Below are positions 1 to 5,223 of a DNA stretch of 5,223 nt, piece after piece; within the stretch, counting starts at the first letter, position 1, and the number at the start of each line of letters is the position of its first letter. A program made the translations under genes and the position numbers. This DNA comes from Phycisphaerae bacterium (GTDB taxonomy: Bacteria > Planctomycetota > Phycisphaerae > UBA1845), in the NCBI GenBank assembly GCA_028277545.1, contig JANQGB010001168.1:1-5223 (forward strand), read 5' to 3'. A model generated the notes under the pieces. It ran no database searches. It was not told where the DNA came from and saw nothing but the letters and a program-made list of their open reading frames with translations.

Positions 1-435
1 CCCCAGGGGCATCGCCGTGATGGCGATGGCCCACTCGCTGAGCCGACGCCCGGCCTTGTCGTTCCGGCGGCCGATCACCTCGCACATGATGATCACGAAC
101 ACGACCAGCGAGAACTTGAACAGGATGGCACCCTTGAGACCCAGGCGCCCGATGACGTCCGCCGCCACCGGATTCGCCTCGCTGCCGCCGTAGGCCAGAA
201 CCGCCCAGGTCAGCATGATGTCCAGCGACGCCAGCAGCACGAACCAGACATAGCGATTGGGATAGCGCATGTCCGGCAGGCTCAGCCAGCCCGGGCCATT
301 CCGGCGCCGGGCCGGCGGCGTAGAGACTATCGAGCCGCCGCACTCCGGGCAGGCGGAGATCGTCGGCGTTGCGAACGCTCGGGCGCATTGGCTGCAGACG
401 CCCGGCTGAGGTGATTTGTCTCGCGGGCCGGTCAT
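1..435 (-). CDS. Zinc-ribbon plus DUF5658-like membrane protein (3' end cut by window edge)
   Basis: Open from ATG at 435-433 to the left edge, giving 145 residues with no stop; the C-terminus lies outside. Residues 14-32 form a CxxC-x11-CxxC zinc ribbon (C14, C17, C29, C32, read as CSQC and CPEC). A Pro/Arg-rich linker (39-48) leads to hydrophobic helices at about 62-82 and 102-122, with a third starting near 133. Between the first two lies SEANPVA (85-91), and D72, E86, N88-P89 and K107 match the pattern I know for DUF5658 (LD in helix 1, ExNP, Lys in helix 2). Function is unknown: an inner-membrane protein with the ribbon probably cytosolic. A GGAG at 453-450 lies 14 bases before the ATG, rather far. 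The frame stays open upstream to GTG at 474 and ATG at 516, after an in-frame TAG, so a longer start is possible; the ATG at 445 is out of frame. The family call is from memory of the pattern. Confidence 0.82.
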   Translation of the reverse strand, partial: MTGPRDKSPQPGVCSQCARAFATPTISACPECGGSIVSTPPARRRNGPGWLSLPDMRYPNRYVWFVLLASLDIMLTWAVLAYGGSEANPVAADVIGRLGLKGAILFKFSLVVFVIIMCEVIGRRNDKAGRRLSEWAIAITAMPLG

Positions 436-459
436 CGTTACCCATTCTACTCCGCGCGA

Positions 460-559
460 AACAGCCCTGGCCACTATTATCTGACTGATCCCGGCGTACG
501 TGCAGCGCGGGCTCATCGGCGCCTACACGTCAACAGTGGTTCGGCCAGGGACGGCTGTT
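460..559 (-). repeat. Imperfect 13-bp inverted repeat in the gap between the DUF1571 and DUF5658 genes
   Basis: On the plus strand, 460-472 (AACAGCC then CTGGCC) is the reverse complement of 543-548 (GGCCAG) plus 553-559 (GGCTGTT), with four unpaired bases at 549-552. RNA from the minus strand could form a 13-bp stem with a 4-base bulge around a loop of 70 bases; a weaker 5-bp repeat (498-502 with 526-530) could nest inside. There is no T-run, so it does not look like a simple terminator. A 5/6 match to the -10 box (GATAAT, 481-476) lies in the loop with only a poor -35 (TGCACG, 504-499); a transcript starting there would carry only part of one arm. The rest of the 436-622 gap shows nothing I recognise, including no clear terminator after the DUF1571 gene. 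Confidence 0.5.
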
Positions 560-622
560 ATTTGCGGGGCGGACCAGCGTCTCGGGGAAGGCTGATGGTA
601 AGAGGGAGAGGCACGGAGTGGC

Positions 623-1510
623 TTACAGTCCCAGTGTATCGGGCCCGAAATCAGAATCGGTCAAGCCAAGATTGAAATCCGCGCCCGTCAGCAGGTACTT
701 GCCCAGCAGCGTTTCCCGGCCATCATCCGCGTACGAGTAGCACGCTGTGGGCAGCAGCCATTCCTGATCGATGTGGAAGACCAACAGGCGATCGGGGTAT
801 GGCTCTTCCTGGCCCGTGTACGGCAAGCGGCGCTCGAAGACGTAGGTCGGCCTGCCGTCCACCGAGCCCCTGTTCACAAAGCGGAGATCCAGCACGCCTT
901 CATCAGCGGCCTTCTCGCTGTAGTGGATGATCAGGTCCAGCGTATTGCGGAATCCAAACTGGTCGATCGTGCGGCGGGAGGCTTTCTCCGCCCGCTTCCC
1001 GTGGATGGGCTGAAGTATCTTCTTGACGAACAACCGGGCGATGGAACCGGCCGGCTCACACCAGGCCTGTTCCTGGCCCTGCTTGTCCTTCCAGCGGCTT
1101 TCGATGTAGGTAACGTGAGCGGCGTCGGCGGCGTTGCGGATCCAGCGCATATTGACGCTGAAGGGATTCTGGCGGCACTTGACGACCGTTTCCTGCTCCG
1201 CCGTCATCTTGCCGCGGACAAGCTCCTGCTTGACGAAGGTACACGAGTAATCGCGGATGTTGCGGTCGTAGTTCTCACGGCAATGATACAGGAACGCCAG
1301 CGGGTCGGCGTTGGCCAGTGACTCGAAGTTGTTGCTGGTTGCCGCCGCAAGCGTAGCCTCGGGAAGTTGCTCCGTAACAGCGATGTGAGCTTGTGCGGGC
1401 TCACCCGGCTGCGAAACACGGTGACACTGAATGCCCAGCGCGGAGCAAATCAGGAGGGCAACGCACGCCCGCGAGGTCCGGTCGGAGGTCCGGAGTAGAC
1501 GTTTAGGCAT
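623..1510 (-). CDS. Exported DUF1571 family protein
   Basis: 295 residues, ATG at 1510-1508, stop TAA. The start is well fixed: an in-frame TGA lies 17 codons upstream with no ATG, GTG or TTG in between, and GGGAA (1525-1521) sits 10 bases before it. The N-terminus is basic (K3, R4, R7, R11, R14) followed by a hydrophobic stretch at about 15-27, a signal peptide. It ends LGIQC (25-29), which resembles a lipobox but has Gln before Cys, so lipidation is doubtful and export by ordinary signal peptidase is as likely. The mature part has the DUF1571 hallmarks: RDYSCTFVKQE (86-96), NPFSVNMRW (115-123), FGFRNTLDLI (185-194) and the end LTDSDFGPD (283-291). Role is unknown; the beta-rich layout makes a LolA-like fold in the periplasm conceivable, which is inference. 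It has eight Cys, several in the mature part (77, 90, 112, 151, 257). It appears to have its own promoter. Confidence 0.85.
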   Translation of the reverse strand: MPKRLLRTSDRTSRACVALLICSALGIQCHRVSQPGEPAQAHIAVTEQLPEATLAAATSNNFESLANADPLAFLYHCRENYDRNIRDYSCTFVKQELVRGKMTAEQETVVKCRQNPFSVNMRWIRNAADAAHVTYIESRWKDKQGQEQAWCEPAGSIARLFVKKILQPIHGKRAEKASRRTIDQFGFRNTLDLIIHYSEKAADEGVLDLRFVNRGSVDGRPTYVFERRLPYTGQEEPYPDRLLVFHIDQEWLLPTACYSYADDGRETLLGKYLLTGADFNLGLTDSDFGPDTLGL

Positions 1511-1545
1511 GGATTCAACGTTCCCAGCCGGCTCTGCGGCGTCGA

Positions 1546-1561
1546 CTGGTCTTCAGACCAG
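1546..1561 (-). repeat. Near-perfect palindrome 36 bases before the DUF1571 start codon
   Basis: CTGGTCT and AGACCAG are exact inverted arms (1546-1552 and 1555-1561) around two bases. In RNA the minus strand would fold as a 6-bp stem closed by a UGAA loop, inside the leader and 35 bases before the ATG at 1510. It may be a leader hairpin influencing ribosome access or mRNA stability, or, as DNA, a site for a dimeric regulator. The sequence alone cannot decide. Confidence 0.45.
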
Positions 1562-1613
1562 AACGCGTCCGCGACCGACAGGTTGAGGCTTCAAGAACAC
1601 CTGCGGGCAACAC

Positions 1614-1640
1614 TGCTCCGCCGAATGGATTATCGGAGCA
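1614..1640 (-). repeat. 7-bp inverted repeat in the DUF1571 leader
   Basis: TGCTCCG (1614-1620) pairs with CGGAGCA (1634-1640) over a 13-base loop. A competing stem, CCGA (1621-1624) with TCGG (1633-1636), uses part of the same arm, so two exclusive folds can be drawn. The next repeat, CGGC/GCCG at 1641-1653, follows directly. This is compatible with a structured 5' leader; function unknown. Confidence 0.35.
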
Positions 1641-1750
1641 CGGCAGTACGCCGCTGCAGCCGAACTTCGACGACTACGCCACGTTCCGCGCGAAGCCGCG
1701 TTCCGTCCAATCGGCTCGGTGGCCACGAGCACCCCGCCCGCGGTCGGCGC

Positions 1751-1809
1751 ATTATACGCATTTCTGAGTCCGTGGCTCCAAACGGAGGCGCTTTTTGTCG
1801 GACTTTTTT
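1751..1809 (-). promoter_or_regulatory. Probable sigma-70-type promoter for the DUF1571 gene, with upstream A-tracts
   Basis: The minus strand has a perfect TATAAT (1756-1751) in an otherwise GC-rich stretch. The best -35 is only TTGGAG (1781-1776) with a 19-base spacer, 3 of 6 matches. A TG two bases before the -10 box is one position off an extended -10. Upstream lie A5 (1796-1792) and A6 (1809-1804), centred about 12-13 bases apart, roughly 48-65 bases before the expected transcription start near 1744, as in UP-element-like DNA. An imperfect inverted repeat (1789-1774, GCCTCC and GGAGCC arms) overlaps the -35 and might be an operator. Confidence 0.5.
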
Positions 1810-1860
1810 GTGTAAATGGGGTGAATTCGCTCGTCCATGGACGCGGTTTCGGCGGAGGGT

Positions 1861-1883
1861 GGGCGCCTCGCGGTGTGGCGCCC
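1861..1883 (-). terminator. Hairpin after the kinase stop codon, candidate terminator without U-tract
   Basis: GGGCGCC (1861-1867) and GGCGCCC (1877-1883) form a perfect 7-bp all-GC stem with a 9-base loop, starting 7 bases after the kinase TAG. The minus strand that follows has no T-run, so intrinsic termination is doubtful. It may instead protect the 3' end of the lipoprotein/kinase mRNA or work with a termination factor. Confidence 0.35.
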
Positions 1884-1890
1884 CCGCTGG

Positions 1891-2991
1891 CTAGGTTGCG
1901 GCGGGCAGGGGCAGGTGAACGTCGAAGCTCGATCCCTTTTCTTCCTCTGAACTGACGCAGATCCTGCCGCCCAGTTCTTCGATGATCCGGTGCGCCACCG
2001 CCAGACCGAACCCCACCGCCCTCTCGTCACAGTCTTCGCCAGCCGCCTTGGTGCTGAAAAACGGCTCGAAGATCCGCTCCAACAGATCCTCGGGAATGCC
2101 TCGGCCGGTATCGCTCACGCTCAGCACGCAACCACGCTCGCCGGGTCGGAGCCGGATCACCAGCTTGCCACCGCCGGGCATGGCGTCGACGGCGTTGTGG
2201 ACCAGGTTGAAGATCAGGGTCAGGATGGGCTCGCGCGGCACGGCCGTGACCGCGACTGCCTGGAGATCCAGTTCCAGGTCAACGCCGGCAGCAGCCAGCT
2301 CCGGCTCCACGATCTCGATGGCCTGAAGCAAAACTTCAGTCAGATCGCCCAGATCGCTGTGGCGGTGATCTCCCTCAGCGAAAACGAGCAGATTCTCCAC
2401 CAGGCGGGTCGCCCGGTTCAGCGAACGGGCCGTCTGCTCCAGGGCGCGGCGACCAGCCTGCGCATCCTCCTGGGCCAGGGCAAAGTCCACCGAGGTCACG
2501 ATCCCACCGAGGATGTTGTTGAAGTAGTGGGCCAGCGCTCCAGCCATCTCGCCCAGTGCCCGCATCTTCCGCCCGTGCATGACCTCTTCCAGCAGCCGGG
2601 TGCGCGTGGTGATATCCCGCACCCAGGTCGAGGCTCCCAGGGTGGCGCCCTCGTCGTCGACGATGGGCGACACCGCCACTGCAAAGGTGCGCAGGTCGCC
2701 AGTGCTGTCGCGTTGGCTGAACTCGAACTGGCCGACCAGATGATCGCTGATGGCCTGGTTCAACAGCTGTTCCGCCTCGGCGCGGCACGGCGCGGGCACC
2801 ACGGAGAGCACGGAAGTGCCGATCATCTGGGCGCCCGACGCTCCGAAGATCCTTCGGGCGGCACTGTTCCAGGTCTGAATTCTCAGGTCGGTATCGGTGG
2901 CCACCAGCGCCACCGCCGCGTGCTCGCAAACCAGCCGGTAGTGGTCGTCAGACGGTGGTGGCGGTGTGTAGGAATCTGCCTCAGCGCTCAT
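1891..2991 (-). CDS. Soluble PAS-domain sensor histidine kinase (HisKA/HATPase_c)
   Basis: 366 residues, ATG at 2991, stop TAG. A single PAS domain spans about 17-128 (NSAARRIFG at 42-50, closing VRDITTR at 124-130). A linker helix and the H-box follow (LGEMAGALAHYFNNILGG, 146-163) with phospho-acceptor H155. The ATPase domain has the N-box (NLVHNAVDAM, N262 and N266), G1 box DTGRGIP (294-300), F-box IFEPFFSTK (307-315) and G2 box GFGL (327-330). There is no signal peptide, membrane helix or receiver domain, so it should act in the cytosol and pass phosphate to a response regulator encoded elsewhere. Two oddities: position 156 is Tyr where HDFNN-type kinases have Asp, and the stretch between F-box and G2 (316-326, including C321) is about five residues longer than usual. 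It starts four bases after the upstream lipoprotein gene, so the two are almost certainly co-transcribed. The kinase call is firm; the signal is unknown. Confidence 0.94.
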   Translation of the reverse strand: MSAEADSYTPPPPSDDHYRLVCEHAAVALVATDTDLRIQTWNSAARRIFGASGAQMIGTSVLSVVPAPCRAEAEQLLNQAISDHLVGQFEFSQRDSTGDLRTFAVAVSPIVDDEGATLGASTWVRDITTRTRLLEEVMHGRKMRALGEMAGALAHYFNNILGGIVTSVDFALAQEDAQAGRRALEQTARSLNRATRLVENLLVFAEGDHRHSDLGDLTEVLLQAIEIVEPELAAAGVDLELDLQAVAVTAVPREPILTLIFNLVHNAVDAMPGGGKLVIRLRPGERGCVLSVSDTGRGIPEDLLERIFEPFFSTKAAGEDCDERAVGFGLAVAHRIIEELGGRICVSSEEEKGSSFDVHLPLPAAT

Positions 2992-3013
2992 GGTGCTACC
3001 GCTGTGTCACCTC
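2992..3013 (-). promoter_or_regulatory. Stop/start junction coupling the kinase to the lipoprotein gene, with distant ribosome binding site
   Basis: The lipoprotein TAG (2998-2996) and the kinase ATG (2991-2989) are separated only by CACC. The best Shine-Dalgarno match, GAGGTGA (3013-3007), lies inside the lipoprotein coding end, 15 bases before the ATG, farther than ideal. This favours re-initiation by ribosomes finishing the lipoprotein, fixing the ratio of the two proteins. Confidence 0.5.
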
Positions 3014-3895
3014 GTTGCCAAAGGGGCGGGGAGTGATGCATAAAACCGTCTCGTACTTTCGCCCTCGCTCCGTCCGGGTCAGAAACTTCTGCCCCACGCA
3101 GAGCCCGCCCGCACGGGCGTTGTCAGGACCGATGACCAGGTACTCACCCGGCGACACCCTCATCGAGGCGGTCAACTCATGGTAGACCTTGCCACGATAG
3201 GCGGGCACTCGCTGAACGGCGCCGCCCTGGCTCCGCCAGTACTTGGCCCGGCTGAGACGGTGGATTTCCGGCGTTACCATCAGGGTGGTGTCGCCGGTGT
3301 GCCGGTCCACAGCGTAGTCCAGGTGCAGATACTTGGCTCCGCGGTCGAAGGTCGTTCCGACGGCACGGTCGTCTGCTCGCGTAAGAAAAATCACCTCATC
3401 GTCGACGATCTGGTCCAATTCCAGTGTCAGTGGATGTCCGGTGCCGACGGTGTGCGACGCACCCAGCACCTGGGCTTCGCCGGCCTCGAAAATGGCCCGC
3501 AGCGCGGGCCAGTCGTGCTCGGAAGCCACGCCCATTCGCAGGCCGTTGCGGCGCAGCAGCGCGATCCGCGCCGGGTCGCATCGCAGCTCATCCACGTGGT
3601 TCCAGGTCTTGTCGCTGTGGTGAATCTCGTCGATCTCCATCTCGACGCGGACGACATCGAACAGCATCTGCACCACGACAATGGCGTCGGCGGTGGAATC
3701 GGGGCTGGGGGCGGCCAGGGCGCCAAAGGTGGGCTGTTCGTCCGTAGCAGCAGCGGCAGCGGGCACTTCCGGCTCTGCCTCGCGGAACCAGGAATGGCCG
3801 GCCCGCGGCGAGTCGCATCCCGCCGACAGGCTCGCCGAGACTGCCAGCAGCAGTAGCAGCACATACCGGGCTTGTATCGTGCTTACGCCGCACAT
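2996..3895 (-). CDS. Uncharacterised lipoprotein
   Basis: 299 residues, ATG at 3895, stop TAG. The N-terminus is a clear lipoprotein signal: R10, hydrophobic 11-23, lipobox LSAGC (23-27) with C27 the lipidated residue and D28 at +2. In enterobacteria Asp at +2 keeps a lipoprotein in the inner membrane; whether that holds here is unknown. A low-complexity Ala/Pro/Glu linker (about 37-70) leads to a mixed domain (72-290) with no motif I can assign. Notable parts are VVVQMLFDVVRVEMEI (73-88), LRRNGLRMGV (114-123), MVTPEIHRLS (206-215), GEYLVIGP (250-257) and YETVLCITPR (281-290). The repeated hydrophobic beta strands and the final TPR faintly recall secretin-type domains, but I would not name it so. 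No Shine-Dalgarno precedes the ATG; the next in-frame start, GTG at codon 12, would destroy the signal peptide, so ATG 3895 is preferred. Co-translation with the PAS kinase suggests a linked envelope function. Confidence 0.8.
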   Translation of the reverse strand: MCGVSTIQARYVLLLLLAVSASLSAGCDSPRAGHSWFREAEPEVPAAAAATDEQPTFGALAAPSPDSTADAIVVVQMLFDVVRVEMEIDEIHHSDKTWNHVDELRCDPARIALLRRNGLRMGVASEHDWPALRAIFEAGEAQVLGASHTVGTGHPLTLELDQIVDDEVIFLTRADDRAVGTTFDRGAKYLHLDYAVDRHTGDTTLMVTPEIHRLSRAKYWRSQGGAVQRVPAYRGKVYHELTASMRVSPGEYLVIGPDNARAGGLCVGQKFLTRTERGRKYETVLCITPRPFGNEVTQR

Positions 3896-3903
3896 CCTGT
3901 ATT

Positions 3904-3932
3904 ACGTTAGTTTCTGCGGCTGTTGGAGTCAA
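3904..3932 (-). promoter_or_regulatory. Probable sigma-70-type promoter of the lipoprotein/kinase pair
   Basis: TTGACT (3932-3927, 5 of 6) and TAACGT (3909-3904, matching the key T1, A2 and T6) are separated by exactly 17 bases. Transcription would begin near 3897, only one or two bases before the ATG at 3895, so the mRNA may be almost leaderless, in keeping with the missing ribosome binding site. An inverted repeat (3935-3950, TGCGG/CCGCA with a 6-base loop) sits right next to the -35 box and could be an operator; it has no T-run and is not a convincing terminator for rpoN. Confidence 0.45.
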
Positions 3933-3988
3933 CGTGCGGGCCGGGCCGCAACGCCGTACGGGAGCAACCTGCTTGAGTCGGTGGGCGA

Positions 3989-5223
3989 CTAGAACTCCCG
4001 GCGTTGCCGGGCGGGAGGGATACCCAACTGTTGGCGGTACTTGGCCACCGTCCGGCGGGAGATGCCGATGCTCTCCTTTTGCAGAGCGGCTGCAATCTGA
4101 TCGTCGTTCAACGGGGCCTTGCGATCCTCGTTCTCGACGATCTCAGACACGCGAGTCTTGACCGAGTCCCAACTGGTCGAGTCCCCGTCATCCGACTCCT
4201 TGCCGCCGGTGAAGAAATAGCGCAGCGGGTAGATACCGCGCGGCGTCTGCATGTACTTGTCGGCGACGGTCCGGCTGATGGTGGATGGGTCGCATTCCAG
4301 CTCGACGGCGAGTTCGCTCATCCGCAGAACCTTCAGCCCGCTGGGGCCCTGATCGAAGAAGTCACGTTGTCGTTCGATGATAGCCCGGGCGACGTCGAGC
4401 AGCCGGTTGCGGCGATAGGTGATGGCGTCGATCAGGGCACCGGCGTTCTCGACGTGCTTGCGCACAAAGGCCCGCACGTCCTTGCCGTTGCGCTTCTCCT
4501 TGAGCATGGTCGCGTACTGCTCGGAGATGCGGAGCTTGGGCATGTTCCCCCGGGTGAGACGAACGGTGAGGCCCTTGCCCTCGTCGTCCGCCTCGACAAT
4601 GACGTCCGGGGAGATGCGGGGCACCTGGCGTTCGATCACCAGGTGGGCCGGGTGCAGGTGCAGCGTTGAACTCATGGCCTTGACGGCCTCGGATATCTCC
4701 CCGACCGAGTAGCCGGTGGCCTTGGCGACCGCCGGATAGCGGTTGCGGAGTATGTCGTGCAGGTGGTTCTCGACCAGTTCGCGCTCGATTCGATTGTTGC
4801 CGGGCAGCGCCTCCAGTTGCAGGAGCAGGCATTCCTGATAGTCGCGAGCGGCGATACCCACGGGATCGAGCCGTTGGACCAGAGCGAGCGCCCGGTCCAA
4901 CTCGGCAACCTCGATCGTCGGTCGCGTATTGGCGGCTATCTCCTCCAGGTGCACACGCAGATAGCCGTCTTCTTCCAGACTATAGATGATCGCCTCGCCC
5001 GCACGGCGGGTGGTGTCGTCGAGGTCCATCAAGGTCCATTGGCTCAGCAGGTGCTCGGCCAGACTCTCGGGGCGCGCGGCGGTGTTGGCCATGGCGTCCA
5101 TCTTGGCGTCGCGTTCACCCGCATACGAGCTGCGCCTGCGCGAGGGAAGACCGGCATCCCAGAAGTCCACTCCGTACTCGCGGCTCATCTGGTCCAGGCG
5201 ATTGAAGCTGTCGCTCTCGGGCG
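3989..5223 (-). CDS. rpoN: RNA polymerase sigma-54 factor RpoN (5' end cut by window edge)
   Basis: The frame is open from the right edge to TAG at 3991-3989, 411 codons. The Met at 5188 is probably internal, since the 11 codons before it continue sensibly and the N-terminal activator-contacting region I is not in the window. Positions count from that Met. The core-binding domain covers about 40-215 (LDPVGIAARDYQECLLLQL, 107-125, is the classic stretch). The core-HTH segment continues through RNRLLDVARAIIERQRDFF (260-278) and CDPSTISRTVADKYMQTPRG (299-318), which recognises the -12 element. The C-terminal RpoN box (377-386, SRRTVAKYRQ) binds the -24 element; it has Ser and Gln where ARRTVAKYRE is usual. 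The protein directs polymerase to -24/-12 promoters and needs an AAA+ activator; none is encoded here. I saw no clear -24/-12 promoter by eye. The lipoprotein gene starts 93 bases after its stop. Confidence 0.96.
   Translation of the reverse strand, partial: PESDSFNRLDQMSREYGVDFWDAGLPSRRRSSYAGERDAKMDAMANTAARPESLAEHLLSQWTLMDLDDTTRRAGEAIIYSLEEDGYLRVHLEEIAANTRPTIEVAELDRALALVQRLDPVGIAARDYQECLLLQLEALPGNNRIERELVENHLHDILRNRYPAVAKATGYSVGEISEAVKAMSSTLHLHPAHLVIERQVPRISPDVIVEADDEGKGLTVRLTRGNMPKLRISEQYATMLKEKRNGKDVRAFVRKHVENAGALIDAITYRRNRLLDVARAIIERQRDFFDQGPSGLKVLRMSELAVELECDPSTISRTVADKYMQTPRGIYPLRYFFTGGKESDDGDSTSWDSVKTRVSEIVENEDRKAPLNDDQIAAALQKESIGISRRTVAKYRQQLGIPPARQRREF

Larger units (their letters stand above)
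1511..1890 (-). other. 380-base gene-free region: kinase 3' end, promoter and structured leader of the DUF1571 gene
   Basis: No convincing coding frame occurs on either strand. Read in transcription direction it holds a hairpin just after the kinase stop (1883-1861), two A-tracts and a promoter (1809-1751), then about 234 bases of likely untranslated leader to the ATG at 1510. The minus strand of the leader (1750-1511) contains no ATG, so there is no ATG-initiated upstream ORF. Several short inverted repeats are packed into it: 1614-1640, 1641-1653 (CGGC/GCCG), a palindromic GCTGCAGC at 1653-1660, and 1546-1561. I do not recognise a known riboswitch or small RNA. Confidence 0.6.

Noticed and set aside
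773..1321. 182-codon plus-strand frame opposite the DUF1571 gene
   Set aside because: Antisense shadow of a recognisable gene, with no recognisable domain.
1774..1810. Plus-strand terminator: imperfect hairpin (1774-1789) followed by T5 and T6 runs
   Set aside because: No plus-strand gene ends here and the stem has a G-G mismatch; the T-runs are better read as A-tracts upstream of the minus-strand promoter.
1583..1894. Plus-strand open frame of 103 codons inside the gene-free region
   Set aside because: Arg-rich, runs through the promoter and hairpin of the minus-strand genes and resembles no protein; the overlapping 1719-1955 frame is no better.
1990..3036. 348-codon open frame on the plus strand opposite the kinase
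   Set aside because: It mirrors the kinase gene, whose domains are unmistakable; long antisense frames are expected in GC-rich coding DNA and the translation shows no family motif.
3179..3856. 225-codon plus-strand frame opposite the lipoprotein gene
   Set aside because: The minus-strand frame has a perfect lipobox and a coupled neighbour; the plus-strand translation is low-complexity and unrecognisable.
2996..3895. Naming the lipoprotein a secretin or type II/IV secretion component
   Set aside because: Only a vague similarity of beta strands and the closing TPR; no secretin signature is visible.
3935..3950. Terminator for rpoN
   Set aside because: The stem is only 5 bp and no T-run follows on the minus strand; it abuts the -35 box of the next gene instead.
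4004..4669. 221-codon plus-strand frame opposite rpoN
   Set aside because: Shadow of the strongly conserved sigma-54 gene.

Overview
The window most likely comes from a GC-rich member of the Planctomycetota. This is an inference from two things read in translation: a DUF1571-type exported protein, a family typical of planctomycetes, and a sigma-54 factor whose N-terminal linker looks planctomycete-like. Genus and species cannot be told. There is no RNA gene, mobile element, CRISPR array or phage gene that I can support. All five genes lie on the minus strand, so transcription runs from high to low coordinates.

In transcription order: (1) 5223-3989, rpoN (sigma-54), with its 5' end beyond the right edge; (2) 3895-2996, an uncharacterised lipoprotein with a textbook lipobox and an Asp directly after the lipidated Cys, preceded by a sigma-70-type promoter almost touching the start codon; (3) 2991-1891, a soluble PAS-HisKA-HATPase histidine kinase starting four bases after the lipoprotein stop, so the two form a tight pair; (4) a 380-base gap holding a hairpin after the kinase, an AT-rich promoter with a perfect TATAAT, and a leader of about 230 bases with several inverted repeats; (5) 1510-623, the exported DUF1571 protein; (6) a 187-base gap with a long imperfect inverted repeat; (7) 435-1, the N-terminal 145 residues of a DUF5658-like membrane protein fused to a zinc ribbon, running off the left edge.

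The genes do not form one recognisable pathway. The clearest functional unit is the lipoprotein/kinase pair: a cell-envelope protein co-translated with a cytosolic sensor kinase that has no response regulator beside it. The kinase has Tyr where the HDFNN-type H-box usually has Asp, and a longer ATP-lid segment. The DUF1571 gene seems to be its own transcription unit. rpoN ends 93 bases before the lipoprotein start, so read-through is possible. I found no clearly new multi-gene system; the points worth a second look are the pair, the two promoter/leader regions and the inverted repeat between the last two genes.
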